This document shows, one piece after another, positions 25,612 to 35,706 of a stretch of DNA of 64,000 nucleotides. Position 1 is the stretch's first letter. Each line of letters opens with the position of its first letter. Under the pieces are notes generated by a model. The model worked only from the letters and a program-made list of their open reading frames with translations, did no database searches and had not been told where the DNA came from. The position numbers and the translations under genes were made by a program. The stretch comes from Cyrtodaria siliqua (taxonomy: Eukaryota; Mollusca; Bivalvia; Adapedonta; Hiatellidae), in contig JAWPHD010001141.1 in NCBI GenBank assembly GCA_037043455.1, positions 1-64,000 on the forward strand, given 5' to 3'.

Positions 25612-25760
25612 CTGTACGCAGTTTGCAAGTTCAAGTTAACTTCGTTATGATATCTGTCACAATAGCATGTGAATAAGTGTTGGCATTTAGTTAAATAAAA
25701 AAGTAAGTGAACTTTGAAGGATGTGCATTTGCGGAAGTAAAGAATGTAAACATCCCGCGG
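25612..25760 (-). promoter_or_regulatory. Probable CCZ1 promoter and untranslated first exon
   Basis: On the minus strand a consensus donor CAG|GTAAGT falls at 25612/25611, and the start-codon exon has a matching acceptor at 24,543 only nine bases before ATG. A non-coding first exon ending at 25612 is therefore likely. Just upstream (25,731-25,740 on plus) is GCGGAAGTAA, an ETS-like motif (TTACTTCCGC on the gene strand) of the sort found in TATA-less housekeeping promoters. The start of transcription cannot be fixed; the upper bound given is a guess. Confidence 0.45.
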
Positions 25761-26135
25761 TGTGACTATAACATATCACTTAATGTTAATTGATCATTTC
25801 TATGCTTTATATCATTGATATGTGCACATCTGTGATATTTATACATTTAATATAGGTTCTGCAGTATTATTAGCAAATGATGAAGGTAAGCCAGAACTGT
25901 AGATTATCTAGTAGTCAAGTCACCAGCTGCAAATCCATATTTTGCGGTGTGTTGGTAAAATCTACCACCGATAAATTAAACTCCCCACTTGAACGCACTT
26001 GAACACTGTCACCAAGTTTAACTGTTTAACATAGTACGCTGTGTAGTTGTTAACTGAAGTGCATCCAAACAAAGTGTTAGTACTACAGATTTAATAATAG
26101 ATTCTCCTGGGGTTGAGTTTGCCGATTTATTAGCA
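25761..26135. other. Intergenic DNA upstream of CCZ1
   Basis: AT-rich with no repeats or frames of note. It ends at the 6-bp TATACC duplication that borders the foldback element. Confidence 0.5.
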
Positions 26136-26141
26136 TATACC

Positions 26142-27147
26142 TATGGGAAGCCATAACCGTCAAAATGTGGATATTTACAAACCATTCAATGACAGGCCAT
26201 TTAATTCAACATGAAGTCATTTGATGACGTACATATTGATTCGATGCGACGTGTAAACTCGGTTCATTCGTTACAAAGTGAATTGATACGGTTCAAAGTG
26301 AAATGATACGATGTAAAATTTCAAACCATACGACGCAAAGTCATTTGATGACGTACATATTGATTCGATGCGACGTGTAAACTCGGTTCATTCGTTACAA
26401 AGTGAATTGATACGATGTAAAATTTCAAACCATACGACGCAAAGTCATTTGATGACGTACATATTGATTCGATGCGACGAGTAAAGTCTGTTCATTCGTT
26501 ACAAAGTGAATTGATACGGTTCGAAGTGAAATGATATGGTATAAACTCGGTTCATTTGTTACAAAGTGAATTGATACGGTTCGAAGTGAAATGATACGAT
26601 GTAAAATTTCAAACCATACAACGCAAAGTCATTTGATGACGTACATATTGATTCGATGCGACGTGTAAACTCGGTTCATTCGTTACAAAGTGAATTGATG
26701 CGGTTCGAAGTGAAATGATACGATGTAACATTTCAAACCATACGACGCAAAGTCGTTTGATGACGTACATATTGATTCGATGCGACGTGTAAACTCGGTT
26801 CATTCGTTACAAAGTGAACTGATACGGTTCGAAGTGAAATGATCGGGCGAAAACACAGTCGGTGCGATGCAAACGCAATCCGTTCGACAGAAACTGATTT
26901 CATTACATGCAAAGTGAAACGGTGCGACATCTGGCGGCGATATTTGCCACATCACTTGCAGAGTTATTTCCCCTACATAATGTATGATAAATCAAAGTAC
27001 TAAAAGTACTGAGAATGCAAGGTTTGATAGGAAAGACTGTATGGATATTTGCACGATCAAATTTCCATAAATTTTACACCAACTTGGCGATCTTTGGCGA
27101 CCTACCAAAATCTTAGAGGGTCAATCCATTCCAAATATATTGTGATC
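26142..27147 (+). repeat. Left inverted arm of the foldback element
   Basis: Copies of CGTACATATTGATTCGATGC at about 26,228, 26,354, 26,456, 26,640 and 26,765 mark the five subrepeats. After 26,930 the arm becomes non-repetitive and pairs with 30,429-30,665. Confidence 0.88.
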
Positions 27148-27383
27148 AATTGTCATTAAACTGTTTCATATCTAGACTAGAATATTATTTTATGAAATTG
27201 CTGATGGATAGACAGATTTGTGATTTGTGTTCATGGCCAAACTGTCACTCAAGATGACTTCCATGTCTAAAATTATGTCATTTACAGTGGCGTGTATTAA
27301 GTAGTCTTCCGGGAACAAGATGCACAAGAGAGCCTGTATCACTCTACTGGCTTGAATAGTCTAAGGCCGGAAAACAGTTTTTG

Positions 27384-29630
27384 TCTCGCCTATTCGAAGA
27401 AAAAAAGAGACATAGGTGTTGCTTCTCCGGCGGCGGCGGAGGCGTCAACATTCAAGTTTTGCGTTTAGGTCATTTTCACACAAACTGTATGCACTAGACC
27501 TTTCAAACTTTGCTTGTAGTTGTATCTTGGGTGGTACATTGCAACGTGACAAAGCAAATGTGGGAGTGACCTTGACCCTCCAAGCAAAGGGTAGATAACT
27601 TAATAATTTTTATGTTCAACTTTTGCGTTTAGGTCACTTTTTCACAAACTGTATGCACTAGACCTTTCAAACCCTGCTTATAGTTGTATCTTGGGTGGTA
27701 CATCGCAACGTGATAAAGCAAATGTGGAAGTGACCTTGACCCTCCAAGCAAAGGGCAGATAACTTAATAATTTTTAAGTTCAACTTTTGCATTTAGGTCA
27801 CTTTTTCACAAACTGTATGCACTAGACCTTTAAAACTTTGCTTATAGTTGTATCTTGAGTGGTACATCACAACGTGACAAAGCAAATGTAAAAGTGACCT
27901 TGACCCTCCATGCAAAGGGCAGATAACTTAATTGTTACCTTCAACTTTTGCGTTTAGGTCACTTTTTCACAAACTGTATGCACTCTTTGCTTATAGTTGT
28001 ACCTTGAGTGGTACATTGCAACGTGACAAAGCAAATGTGGATGTGACCTTCACCATCCAAGCAAAGGGCAGATAACTTTAATTGTTACATTAACATCACT
28101 CTCTCATGAACTATAATTATGCACTAGATGTTTTAAACCTAATGTATAGCTTAATCTTTGGAAGAAAACATATTCTATTTTGACATAGTTGTGTCTTGGG
28201 TAGTGCATCTTTTTGGATCCATGGATTTCATCTATGACCTTGACCTACTTTCTGGAGCTGATGATTTTTAGCTCTACTGGCCAAGGGCCTTCATTTTTCA
28301 TCCGATTTTAACAAAACTTTAACATATTGTTAATATCAATGAAAGATCGCACAATGTCGAAAACCAGCCAGATCGGACTAGTAACACCGGAGTTATGGCC
28401 CTTGATTTAGTTAAAAAATGATATATTTTGCCTCGTTAATACGACAGGGCTTTCATTTTTCATTTGATCTTTACCAAACTTTACCAGATGTTTTGCCTTT
28501 TTGTATTATTAGTATATTTTCTTTTATTATTTGTACATTTTTTTGATTTAAATTTGTTTTAAATATATATATAATTTTTTATTTTTTTATTTTTTTTTTG
28601 ATTATTTTTATTTATTTTTTTATTTTTTTTTGTATTTGATATATTTATTGGTTTATTGTTTTAAAGGTTTTTTGTTGATTTTTTTTGTTGTTGTTTTTAA
28701 ATTTATATATATATATTTTTTATTTCATTTTTTTTCCGGTTCGTTGATTTTTGATGGAGTTACGGCCCCTTGACATTTTTACTTTTAAATTTCTTTTCGG
28801 CTCTACTCCTCCTAAAGCCTTGTTGGATTTCGACGAAACTTGGCAGGAAGCATCGGTAAGATGTCAAGTTGTGCATATCGCGCTTTTTCCCAGTTCGCTG
28901 ATTTATGACGGAGTTATGGCACTTTCACATTTAAATTTCTTGTCGGCGCTACTCCTCCTAAACTTTCTACAAAATGTGGCAGGAAGCCTCAGTATGATGT
29001 CTAGTTGTGCAAATCGCGGTATATCAATGAAATCTCGGACAAGTTCGAAAACCAGCTAGATCTTGTAAGTAACGACAGGTTATGGCCCTTGATTTGCTGA
29101 AAAATGCTATATTGTATTTCTTTGTTAAATCTGTAGTTACTTCATTTTTTTTATCTGATCTTTACCATATTTGTTTAGAATGTTAATATAACCCCGTCCC
29201 CCCACCACCCCGCCCCATTTTTATAAAATTTCATTCATAGAAGTGGGACAAATTAAAAAATACCCATGCCAGACTAGACACAGCAGACTTATTTCCCATG
29301 ATTACCAGGTGAGCGATCTAAGGCCATCCTATCCCTGTTGTTTTTGCAATGTTTGAAAAAAAATACTGATGGGAATTTTATGTCGACAACCCTTGATGTA
29401 AGAGCCGTTTTAGCCAGTAGAGCATCCACAGGCCCTCTTGGGCCTCTTGTTTTTAATAGAATGGCATTTTACTTTTAAACAAATGCACTTAAATGTCATC
29501 TCAGCAAACGGCAAACTCCATTGTTTTTAGTTACTAAAATGTTTACAACCTCATTTAAGCATCATTGACCGTTTTATTTTTAAGTCCAGCCCCCGTTAGG
29601 CGAGATATGTGAATCCACGGATTTCTTGTT
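27384..29630 (-). mobile_element. Dispersed element, family A, copy 2, interrupted by family C
   Basis: Reverse-oriented partner of 7,213-8,270. The tandem-repeat half is 27,384-28,264 and the end with TCTCATCTC... / GGATTTCTTGTT is 29,450-29,630. Between them, at what is a poly(A) in copy 1, lies a family C insertion. Without that insertion the length (about 1.06 kb) equals copy 1. The whole lies inside the foldback element. Confidence 0.75.
28265..29449 (-). mobile_element. Dispersed element, family C, copy 2 (1.2 kb)
   Basis: Both family ends are present: AGCTCTACTGGCC on the left and CAGTAGAGCATCCACAGG then CCCTCTTGGGCCTCTTG on the right. The interior has few repeat units and a T-rich low-complexity tract at 28,497-28,740. 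It is inserted in the poly(T) of the family A copy. Confidence 0.75.
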
Positions 29631-30428
29631 AAAAAATCAAAGGCTATAACTCTGATGTGTCTAGTCTGATGCAACTGGTTTTGAACTTGTCCAAGTTCAG
29701 TGGCGTAACCTAGAAAACGTCTTCTGCTGCAAGGACAAATAACTTAACAAGAGGCACTACCCGTTGATTCAACTTCTCTATGTCTGTCCCACACATTGAA
29801 AAGAAACTTTACTGTAGCATTAACTAAAAAAAAATAATACAAATCTAGCTACCTAGCTACCGTATTTTACATTGTATAGTACGCAGTTTTTTTTACTTCT
29901 TTTAAGGTTTCCGAAAGTTGGGTGCGTACAAATTACAATACAAGGAAACAATACAATAAGCTTTTTTTCTTGCATTTTATATGCAGAAAATCGATGTTAG
30001 ACTGGAGAAAATCGCCGATAAAAACATCGGGGACGAAAGACAGACATTTGTTAATGCCGATAATACTTTATTTTTCGTGACTTACTCGCTTTATACAAGT
30101 AATTAATTGACTTAATTCGACTTAGAAATGAATAAAGTTTATTATAAAGCTTGTTTTTATATAAATTTGTTGTAGAATTTCAATAAATGCTAGCTCGAAG
30201 AACAGTGACAAGGTTTAATTGTTTAATTAACCAACAGCAAGAAATATTGTATGCTTAAATACTTTACAAACACAAGCATGAAATATTGTATGCTTAAATA
30301 CACATTACCATTTATACATTCTCTTGTAGTATTGCTTAGAGTGTTTTTTTTAAAAATCTATGATGCTTTCCCAATAATTTGCAACAATTTCCATCAGAAT
30401 TTTAAATGCTGTGAATTGCCAAATCCTT
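29631..30428. other. Unique interior of the foldback element
   Basis: About 0.8 kb of AT-rich sequence between the family A insertion and the right arm. No transposase-like frame was found; the longest frame is 67 codons (30,251-30,454) and unrecognised. Confidence 0.5.
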
Positions 30429-31154
30429 GTCACAATATATTTGGAATGGATTGACCCTCTAAGATTTTGGTAGGTCGCCAAAGATCGCCAAGTTGGCTAA
30501 AACTATGTAAAATTTATGGAAATTTGATCGTGCAATTATCCATTCAGTCTTTCCTATCAAACCTTGCATTCTCAGTACTTTTAGTACTTTGATTTATCAT
30601 ATATTATGTAGGGGAAATAACCTTGCAAGTGGTGTGGCAAATATCGCCGCCAGATGTCGCACCGTTTCACTTTGCACGTAATGAAATCAGTTTCTGTCGA
30701 ACGGATTGCGTTTGCATCGCACCGACTGTGTTTTCGCCCGATCATTTCACTTCGAACCGTATCAGTTCACTTTGTAACGAATGAACAGAGTTTACACGTC
30801 GCATCGAATCAATATGTACGTCATCAAATGACTTTGCGTCGTATGGTTTGAAATGTTACATCGTATCATTTCACTTCGAACCGTATCAATTCACTTTGTA
30901 ACGAATGAACCGAGTTTACACGTCGCATCGAATCAATATGTACGTCATCAAATGACTTTGCGTCGTATGGTTTGAAATTTTACATCGTATCATTTCACTT
31001 TGAACCGTATCAATTCACTTTGTAACGAATGAATCGAGTTTACACGTCGCATCGAATCAATATGTACGTCATCAAATGACTTCATGTTGAATTAAATGGC
31101 CTGTCATTGAATGGTTTGTAAATATCCACATTTTGACGGTTATGGCTTCCCATA
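30429..31154 (-). repeat. Right inverted arm of the foldback element
   Basis: Complement of the left arm with three subrepeats (AATCAATATGTACGTCATC at about 30,810, 30,935 and 31,060). It ends GACGGTTATGGCTTCCCATA. Confidence 0.88.
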
Positions 31155-31390
31155 TATACCGCCATGTCACGTCATGTGACATACGTTTTCGACAGTCTGC
31201 GTTTATCTCGTATTATTTTGGATTGCGCATGATTTCAGTGTTCAGCATGTGAACATTTGTTGACAAACACAGTGAAATGCCATAGTTAATCTTTTTGAGG
31301 AAAATAAATATTCAAAGAGTTAGGCTGATGGGGTCATTGTCGTATCAGGTACTACAGAAAGGCACCCGGGGTACACTTAGGCTGCCATAG

Positions 31391-31670
31391 TTAGTAATAA
31401 AATACAGAAGGTGTTGTCGTAAAACCGGGAAACCCCGCGCAAAAAAGTAAACACATATGCAGCTCGTCATTCAAGAAGAGTTGGTCAAATATTCAGACCA
31501 ACTGCATTCCTTTAAGGCCGCGGTTATTGTCAGCAAGGGTCGTGAGACGGTAAAAGATGTCGGGGGCAGGGAAATATTTGACCAACTCTTCTTGAATGAC
31601 CAGCTGCGTATTTGTTTCCTTTTTTGCGCGGGGTTTCCCGATTTTTCGACAATACGTATTTTATTACTAA
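31391..31670. mobile_element. 280-bp palindromic MITE
   Basis: Arms of about 97 bp (31,391-31,490 and 31,573-31,670) begin TTAGTAATAAAATAC and end with its exact complement. Each arm holds CCGCGCAAAAAA and TTCAAGAAGAGTTGGTCAAA or complements. The loop is GC-rich. The short reading frames on both strands result from the symmetry. Confidence 0.85.
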
Positions 31671-32441
31671 ATATGTTTTTAAGGGTGGCCGGTAAAAGAC
31701 GGTTAATTTGCCAGGACTTGCCGGTCTCGGGTAGGAGGTGTTAAATGTAAAATTATTTTTTGTAAACAAAACATTATATTTAGATTCTGGAAACTAATTT
31801 GGTGTGTTGGTATATGATTAAATAAAGGATAATGATAAAAATATTTTTAAAAAATCATGTTTTTGATGTTTGTATTGGTGTATTTGCATGAAATTGAAAA
31901 CGCCGGGCTCTGTTTTAGAAACGCCGGGCTTGTCTTTAAACCATTATTACAAACTAATTATCAAATGCTTATTGTATTTTTCACATTGGTTATGTAAACA
32001 TTCTAAATATGATTTAAAAAAACAACACGTTATTATTTTATAAATAAGGGTACCAAAATGTGTATATTTTGACTATGTACCCTACAGTTGGAAATTTCTT
32101 TGACCTCTAAACGCCAGGCTCGTCTTTAAATCATTACTACAAACGTATTATATATATAAAAAGAATGTATGTTTTACATTGGTTATGTAAATAAAACTGG
32201 TTATGTAAATAAAACCATTTTAAATATGACTATTAAAAAAGTATATTTTTTAAAATAGAAATTGATAATTTTCGAGTTTTTGATGCTGCAGTATCAGCAA
32301 TTTGACTTCTGAAAATATTTTAAATTCAAAGTATTAGACGTTTTATAGAAGGCAAAAGTGTTTGTGATCTATATATCAATTAATTGTGTGTATAATATGG
32401 ACCTTACATTTATGCTAAGTGTTTTCTGTGTTTAACCAACA

Positions 32442-32621
32442 ATGGCTCTTATACTTGGACATAGTCAGGCTAGATACTTTGATCAGTTTATAGGTGATAG
32501 TGACACGACCTCTCTCTATTATAGTGGATTTAAAGTTGAACACTTCTTGCGAGAACCACTTGTCAATGATTGCCTTCGTGATGCTTCAGTAAGAAATGCT
32601 TATTTTTCATATTTCATTTAG
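32442..32621 (+). pseudogene. Short frame with SGNH-like N-terminal motif, transposon-borne
   Basis: 59 codons starting with an ATG and the string ALILGHSQARYFDQF, which resembles block I (GxSH/R) of SGNH hydrolase-fold proteins. An alternative ending is a donor at TTCA|GTAAGA (about 32,589), so it may be a first exon. Downstream coding sequence is replaced by LINE DNA. Family assignment is tentative. Confidence 0.35.
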
Positions 32622-32837
32622 CTCCGATCGTCTTTTATATAATGATTCAACCTATTGAACGCAATGGAAGGGTTTGCATTTTTTGCAATTATGAATATGC
32701 GAGTTATTGAGAATGAGTACCACTTTCTGCTTGTGTGCCCGTTTTACTCTGAACCAAGAACAAGATTTCTGCCTATATATTTCTGCAGATGGCCAACACT
32801 TAATAAATTAGACTCTCTTATGTCAAAGCAATCGTAA
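32622..32837 (+). pseudogene. Non-LTR retrotransposon (LINE) ORF2 C-terminal fragment
   Basis: Contains a CxxC (RVCIFC) in one frame, then after a one-base shift VIENEYHFLLVCPFYSE, FLPIYFCRW and a stop. This HxxxxC zinc-finger-like tail follows the reverse transcriptase in many jockey/CR1-type LINEs of aquatic invertebrates. The catalytic domains are absent. It is inserted in the C48-bearing element. Confidence 0.7.
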
Positions 32838-33349
32838 ATATTTTATTATGCCTTTAAAAACGCATTCAAAACAATTAATGTACATATGCATGTATCACGA
32901 AAGTGGGTGAACTTGATATATTGGTGTGTGCGTGATACACATTTATGGCTAATGCTATTTAATGAACTTGAATTTATGACGATATGGTGTAATTGTCAAT
33001 ATATAAAAAGAAGTGTTGTTAATATAAAACATACATATTTGCTTTCCTCCAAGTAAAACGTATTATATTTTATATATATTTATTATATGAAAGTCTCCAT
33101 GAAAGGGAGAGACAGACGTTTGTATTTTCATATTTATATGTAGGCTATAAACTATTGTATTGTGGTTTAATGCTGAATACAATTATGTTATGTAATTGTA
33201 TAGCTAGTTTTCACCCCGTTACGTCACTGTTTAATTTCATGTCATTTAAACTGAAAACAAGAAATACTCTTGCAGTATTCTTATTATTTCAGATTGTTTT
33301 TGATGTAAGATGGCATCAAATTAGTGAATCCAAGGTAATACACGTACAT

Positions 33350-34080
33350 ACACCTGAAGCGTGTCATTGATCTTTGTGTGTATCCCAAGACACGTGTCTG
33401 TCTCAGCGGGTGTCACACCATAGGTTTGATTGCATTAACCCGTGAATTTTTTGGTAATACACAAGTTTGGTAATACACAAGTTTTTTGATTCCATTAGTC
33501 CGTTAATTATTTTTTAAAGCTGTGGTGTTGTTATAGTTGCTAATCCCATTAAATCGGTAATACACAATTATTTTTTTTAAGTTCGTATTCTCGTGAGAGC
33601 AGGTAGTATGGTTTCAAATAGGGTGCGTTCAGTTATTTAAAACATAATACATTAATATATAATTAGTTTATTAATCAAGAATATTAACTGATATTATATA
33701 ATTTCATAAAGCATTGAACTTTTTAAAACTGACGAAATATACATACCTTCACATGCAGCGTGTGATTAATTATTTTTTAAAGCCGTGGTGTTGTTATATT
33801 ATGCTAATCCCATTAAATCGGTAATACACAATTATTTTTTTAATCAAGTGAGAGATAGATAGGGTGCGTTCAGCTATTTAAAACATAATACATTAATATA
33901 TAATTAGTTTATTAATCAAGAATATTACCTTCACATGAAGCGTGTCATTGAGCTCTCGGTATATCCCGAGACACGCGTCTGTCACACCTGTGTGTCACAC
34001 CACAGGTGCGATTGCATTAACCCGTTAATCCCATTAAATCAGTAATACGCAAGTTTTTTTGTTGAAGTTTGTATGTGCGT
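33350..34080 (+). repeat. Locally duplicated AT-rich segment inside the C48 element
   Basis: The block with GTGGTGTTGTTATA, TAATCCCATTAAATCGGTAA and GGGTGCGTTCAG(T/C)TATTT occurs at about 33,500-33,690 and 33,780-33,925. The block with GAAGCGTGTCATTGA and GACACG(T/C)GTCTGTC occurs at about 33,355 and 33,938. Non-coding. Confidence 0.65.
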
Positions 34081-34205
34081 TCAGTTGTTGAAAATATAAT
34101 TAATTGTTTATAATTGACTTATATTTACTGACACTATTAGATGGTTTTGTGTATCAAATAGATTTATGTAGACAACTAACATACAAAAACTTATCTTTAA
34201 TACAG

Positions 34206-34623
34206 GGCAACAGTCATCATATCGTCGATGCTACCGGTAGCGGAGAATTAAATGGATCACTGATCACAAAAAGATGCCAGTAGACAATATGGTGTTGGAA
34301 TACTGGAAAAACATTTTTACGGCAGCAATTACCATCCGCTCAAATTCATTTCAATGGAACAAATCACTGGGTTATTAGTTTTTCCAAAAAAATCGGAAGA
34401 TGTGTATTACATAGATAGCATGAGTGATTCAGTCAAAGACTTAAACAATTGTGTAAAAATCCATCTTTGTCAGATTTATGGCAATGATAAAAAATATCTC
34501 GAAGTTAAAGTCCCGAGAGAGCAGCAACAAAACAATTCTTATGACTGCAGTCTGTTTGCCATTGCAAATCTTGTTGAATTTTGTAATAATGCTTTCAATG
34601 TAAGAAAAATCAACATTATATAA
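34206..34623 (+). pseudogene. Ulp1/SENP-like (C48) cysteine peptidase remnant of a transposon
   Basis: After an acceptor-like TTTAATACAG, one frame reads QIHFNGTNHWVIS (His of the triad, in the usual H-W context). Following a run of seven A, the next frame reads SEDVYYIDSM (Asp) and then VPREQQQNNSYDCSLFAIAN (oxyanion Gln and nucleophile Cys). The order and spacing of His, Asp, Gln and Cys match the SUMO-peptidase fold. The one-base shift at the A-run (about 34,382-34,388) breaks the protein. Such domains travel in several DNA transposon groups; here it lies near the right TIR of the 3.6-kb element. Confidence 0.72.
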
Positions 34624-35372
34624 TGTGTCATAAATGAAAATATCATGTTATTAAATTCTTATTATTCATGCTTTTTTTGTATATGGAATAAAATAATATA
34701 CGATAATACGGGTTGTGTTTGTTATTTACTTGCTTTTGAAATACACATATGCTTTAGTATACAAATAAATCGGTATGTCTCCATTGTTAACATGTGAAGC
34801 GTTATAAACATTATAAACTATTTTGGTGTGTTGAGATATGATTAAAAAAAGGATAATTTTCCTGCGTTCGTTTGAAATTTCCAACTGCAGGGTACACAGT
34901 CTAAATATACACATTTTGGTACCCTTATTTACAAAATAATAAAGTGTTGTTTTTTTAAATCATATTTAGAATGAGTTATTTTACATAACCAATGTGAAAA
35001 ATACAATTAGAATTTGATAATTAGTTTGTAATAATGGTTTAAAGACGAGCCCGGGGTTTCTAAAACGGAGCCCAGCGTTTTCAATTTCATGCAAATTCAC
35101 CAATACAAACATCAAAAACATGATTTTTTTTAAATATTTTTATCATTATCCTTTATTTAATCATATATCAACACACCAAATTAGTTTCCACAATCTAAAT
35201 ATAATGTTTTGATTACAAAATATAATTTTACATTTAACACTTCCCGAGACTGGCAAGTCCTGGCAAATTAACCGTCTTTTACCGGTCACCTTTTTAAGAA
35301 CAAAAGCGCAATAGTTAATGATAAACAATATTGTTTAAGTACTTGTTTTATCAAGTTTTAAATTGTTTCAAT

Positions 35373-35399
35373 ATGGCCAGTGAGATCTTGTTTGTCCGG
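35373..35399 (+). CDS. HSPBAP1: Possible HSPBAP1 N-terminal mini-exon
   Basis: ATG plus eight codons (ASEILFVR) end at CGG|GTACGT. The next exon has an acceptor CTTTTGTAG at 35,522, and the bases from 35,523 (Asp-Ser-Glu) are in frame with the ATG at 35,532. Splicing would add 12 residues. Alternatively translation starts at 35,532 and this is untranslated. Nothing conserved decides it. Confidence 0.35.
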
Positions 35400-35531
35400 G
35401 TACGTTTCTGCATATTTGGGGGCCGTTCTGGAATTCAGATATTTTCGAGTATGTTTCTGTATACATAAATGTACGCCGGGTACCTTTCTGTATTTACTTA
35501 TTGGTTTACAATTCTTTTGTAGGATTCTGAA

Positions 35532-35706
35532 ATGGAAACAGAAAAACAGAGTTTTCAAACGTTAGTTCACCATAAACATTGCCCACCACTACTATTCCGT
35601 GGTGCAATTGACAGCTGGCCTGCTCGAACATGGATGCCACGTCACTTGGCTGACATTCTTGGGGATAAAAAGTTTCAATGTAAACTGTCTAACATCGATC
35701 CTTCAG
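35532..35706 (+). CDS. HSPBAP1: HSPBAP1 first certain coding exon
   Basis: 58 codons + 1 base. FRGAIDSWPARTW matches the conserved W-P-A-R start of the domain. Donor TCAG|GTAAGT. Confidence 0.85.

Larger units (their letters stand above)
26142..31154. mobile_element. Foldback-type DNA transposon, non-autonomous, 5.0 kb
   Basis: Long inverted arms: left 26,142-27,147 and right 30,429-31,154, with ends TATGGGAAGCCATAACCG and its complement. The element is flanked by a perfect direct repeat TATACC (26,136-26,141 and 31,155-31,160), the expected target-site duplication. The outer halves of the arms are themselves tandem repeats (units of about 100-185 bp around ACGTACATATTGATTCGATG and GTTACAAAGTGAATTGATAC): five such units on the left and three on the right, so the arms differ in length. 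The inner arm parts are single-copy (GGCGGCGATATTTGCC ... AGAGGGTCAATCCATTCC). Arms built of subrepeats are the hallmark of Foldback/Galileo-type elements. No transposase is visible. Confidence 0.88.
31684..35290 (+). mobile_element. 3.6-kb TIR DNA transposon with 8-bp target duplication and C48-type peptidase remnant
   Basis: Ends GGTGGCCGGTAAAAGACGG / CCGTCTTTTACCGGTCACC form inverted repeats that extend about 420 bp inward (31,684-32,100 against 34,870-35,290). A perfect 8-bp direct repeat TTTTTAAG flanks them (31,676-31,683 and 35,291-35,298). Inside are a short frame with a GHS motif (32,442-32,621), a LINE tail fragment (32,622-32,837), locally duplicated AT-rich segments (33,350-34,080), and a broken Ulp1-like peptidase (34,206-34,623). 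8-bp duplications are known for hAT and for KDZ/Zisupton-type elements; the peptidase would favour the latter or a new group. No transposase catalytic core was recognised, so the assignment stays open. Confidence 0.82.

Noticed and set aside
31457..31769. Overlapping frames on both strands
   Set aside because: Produced by the 280-bp palindrome and the adjoining TIR.
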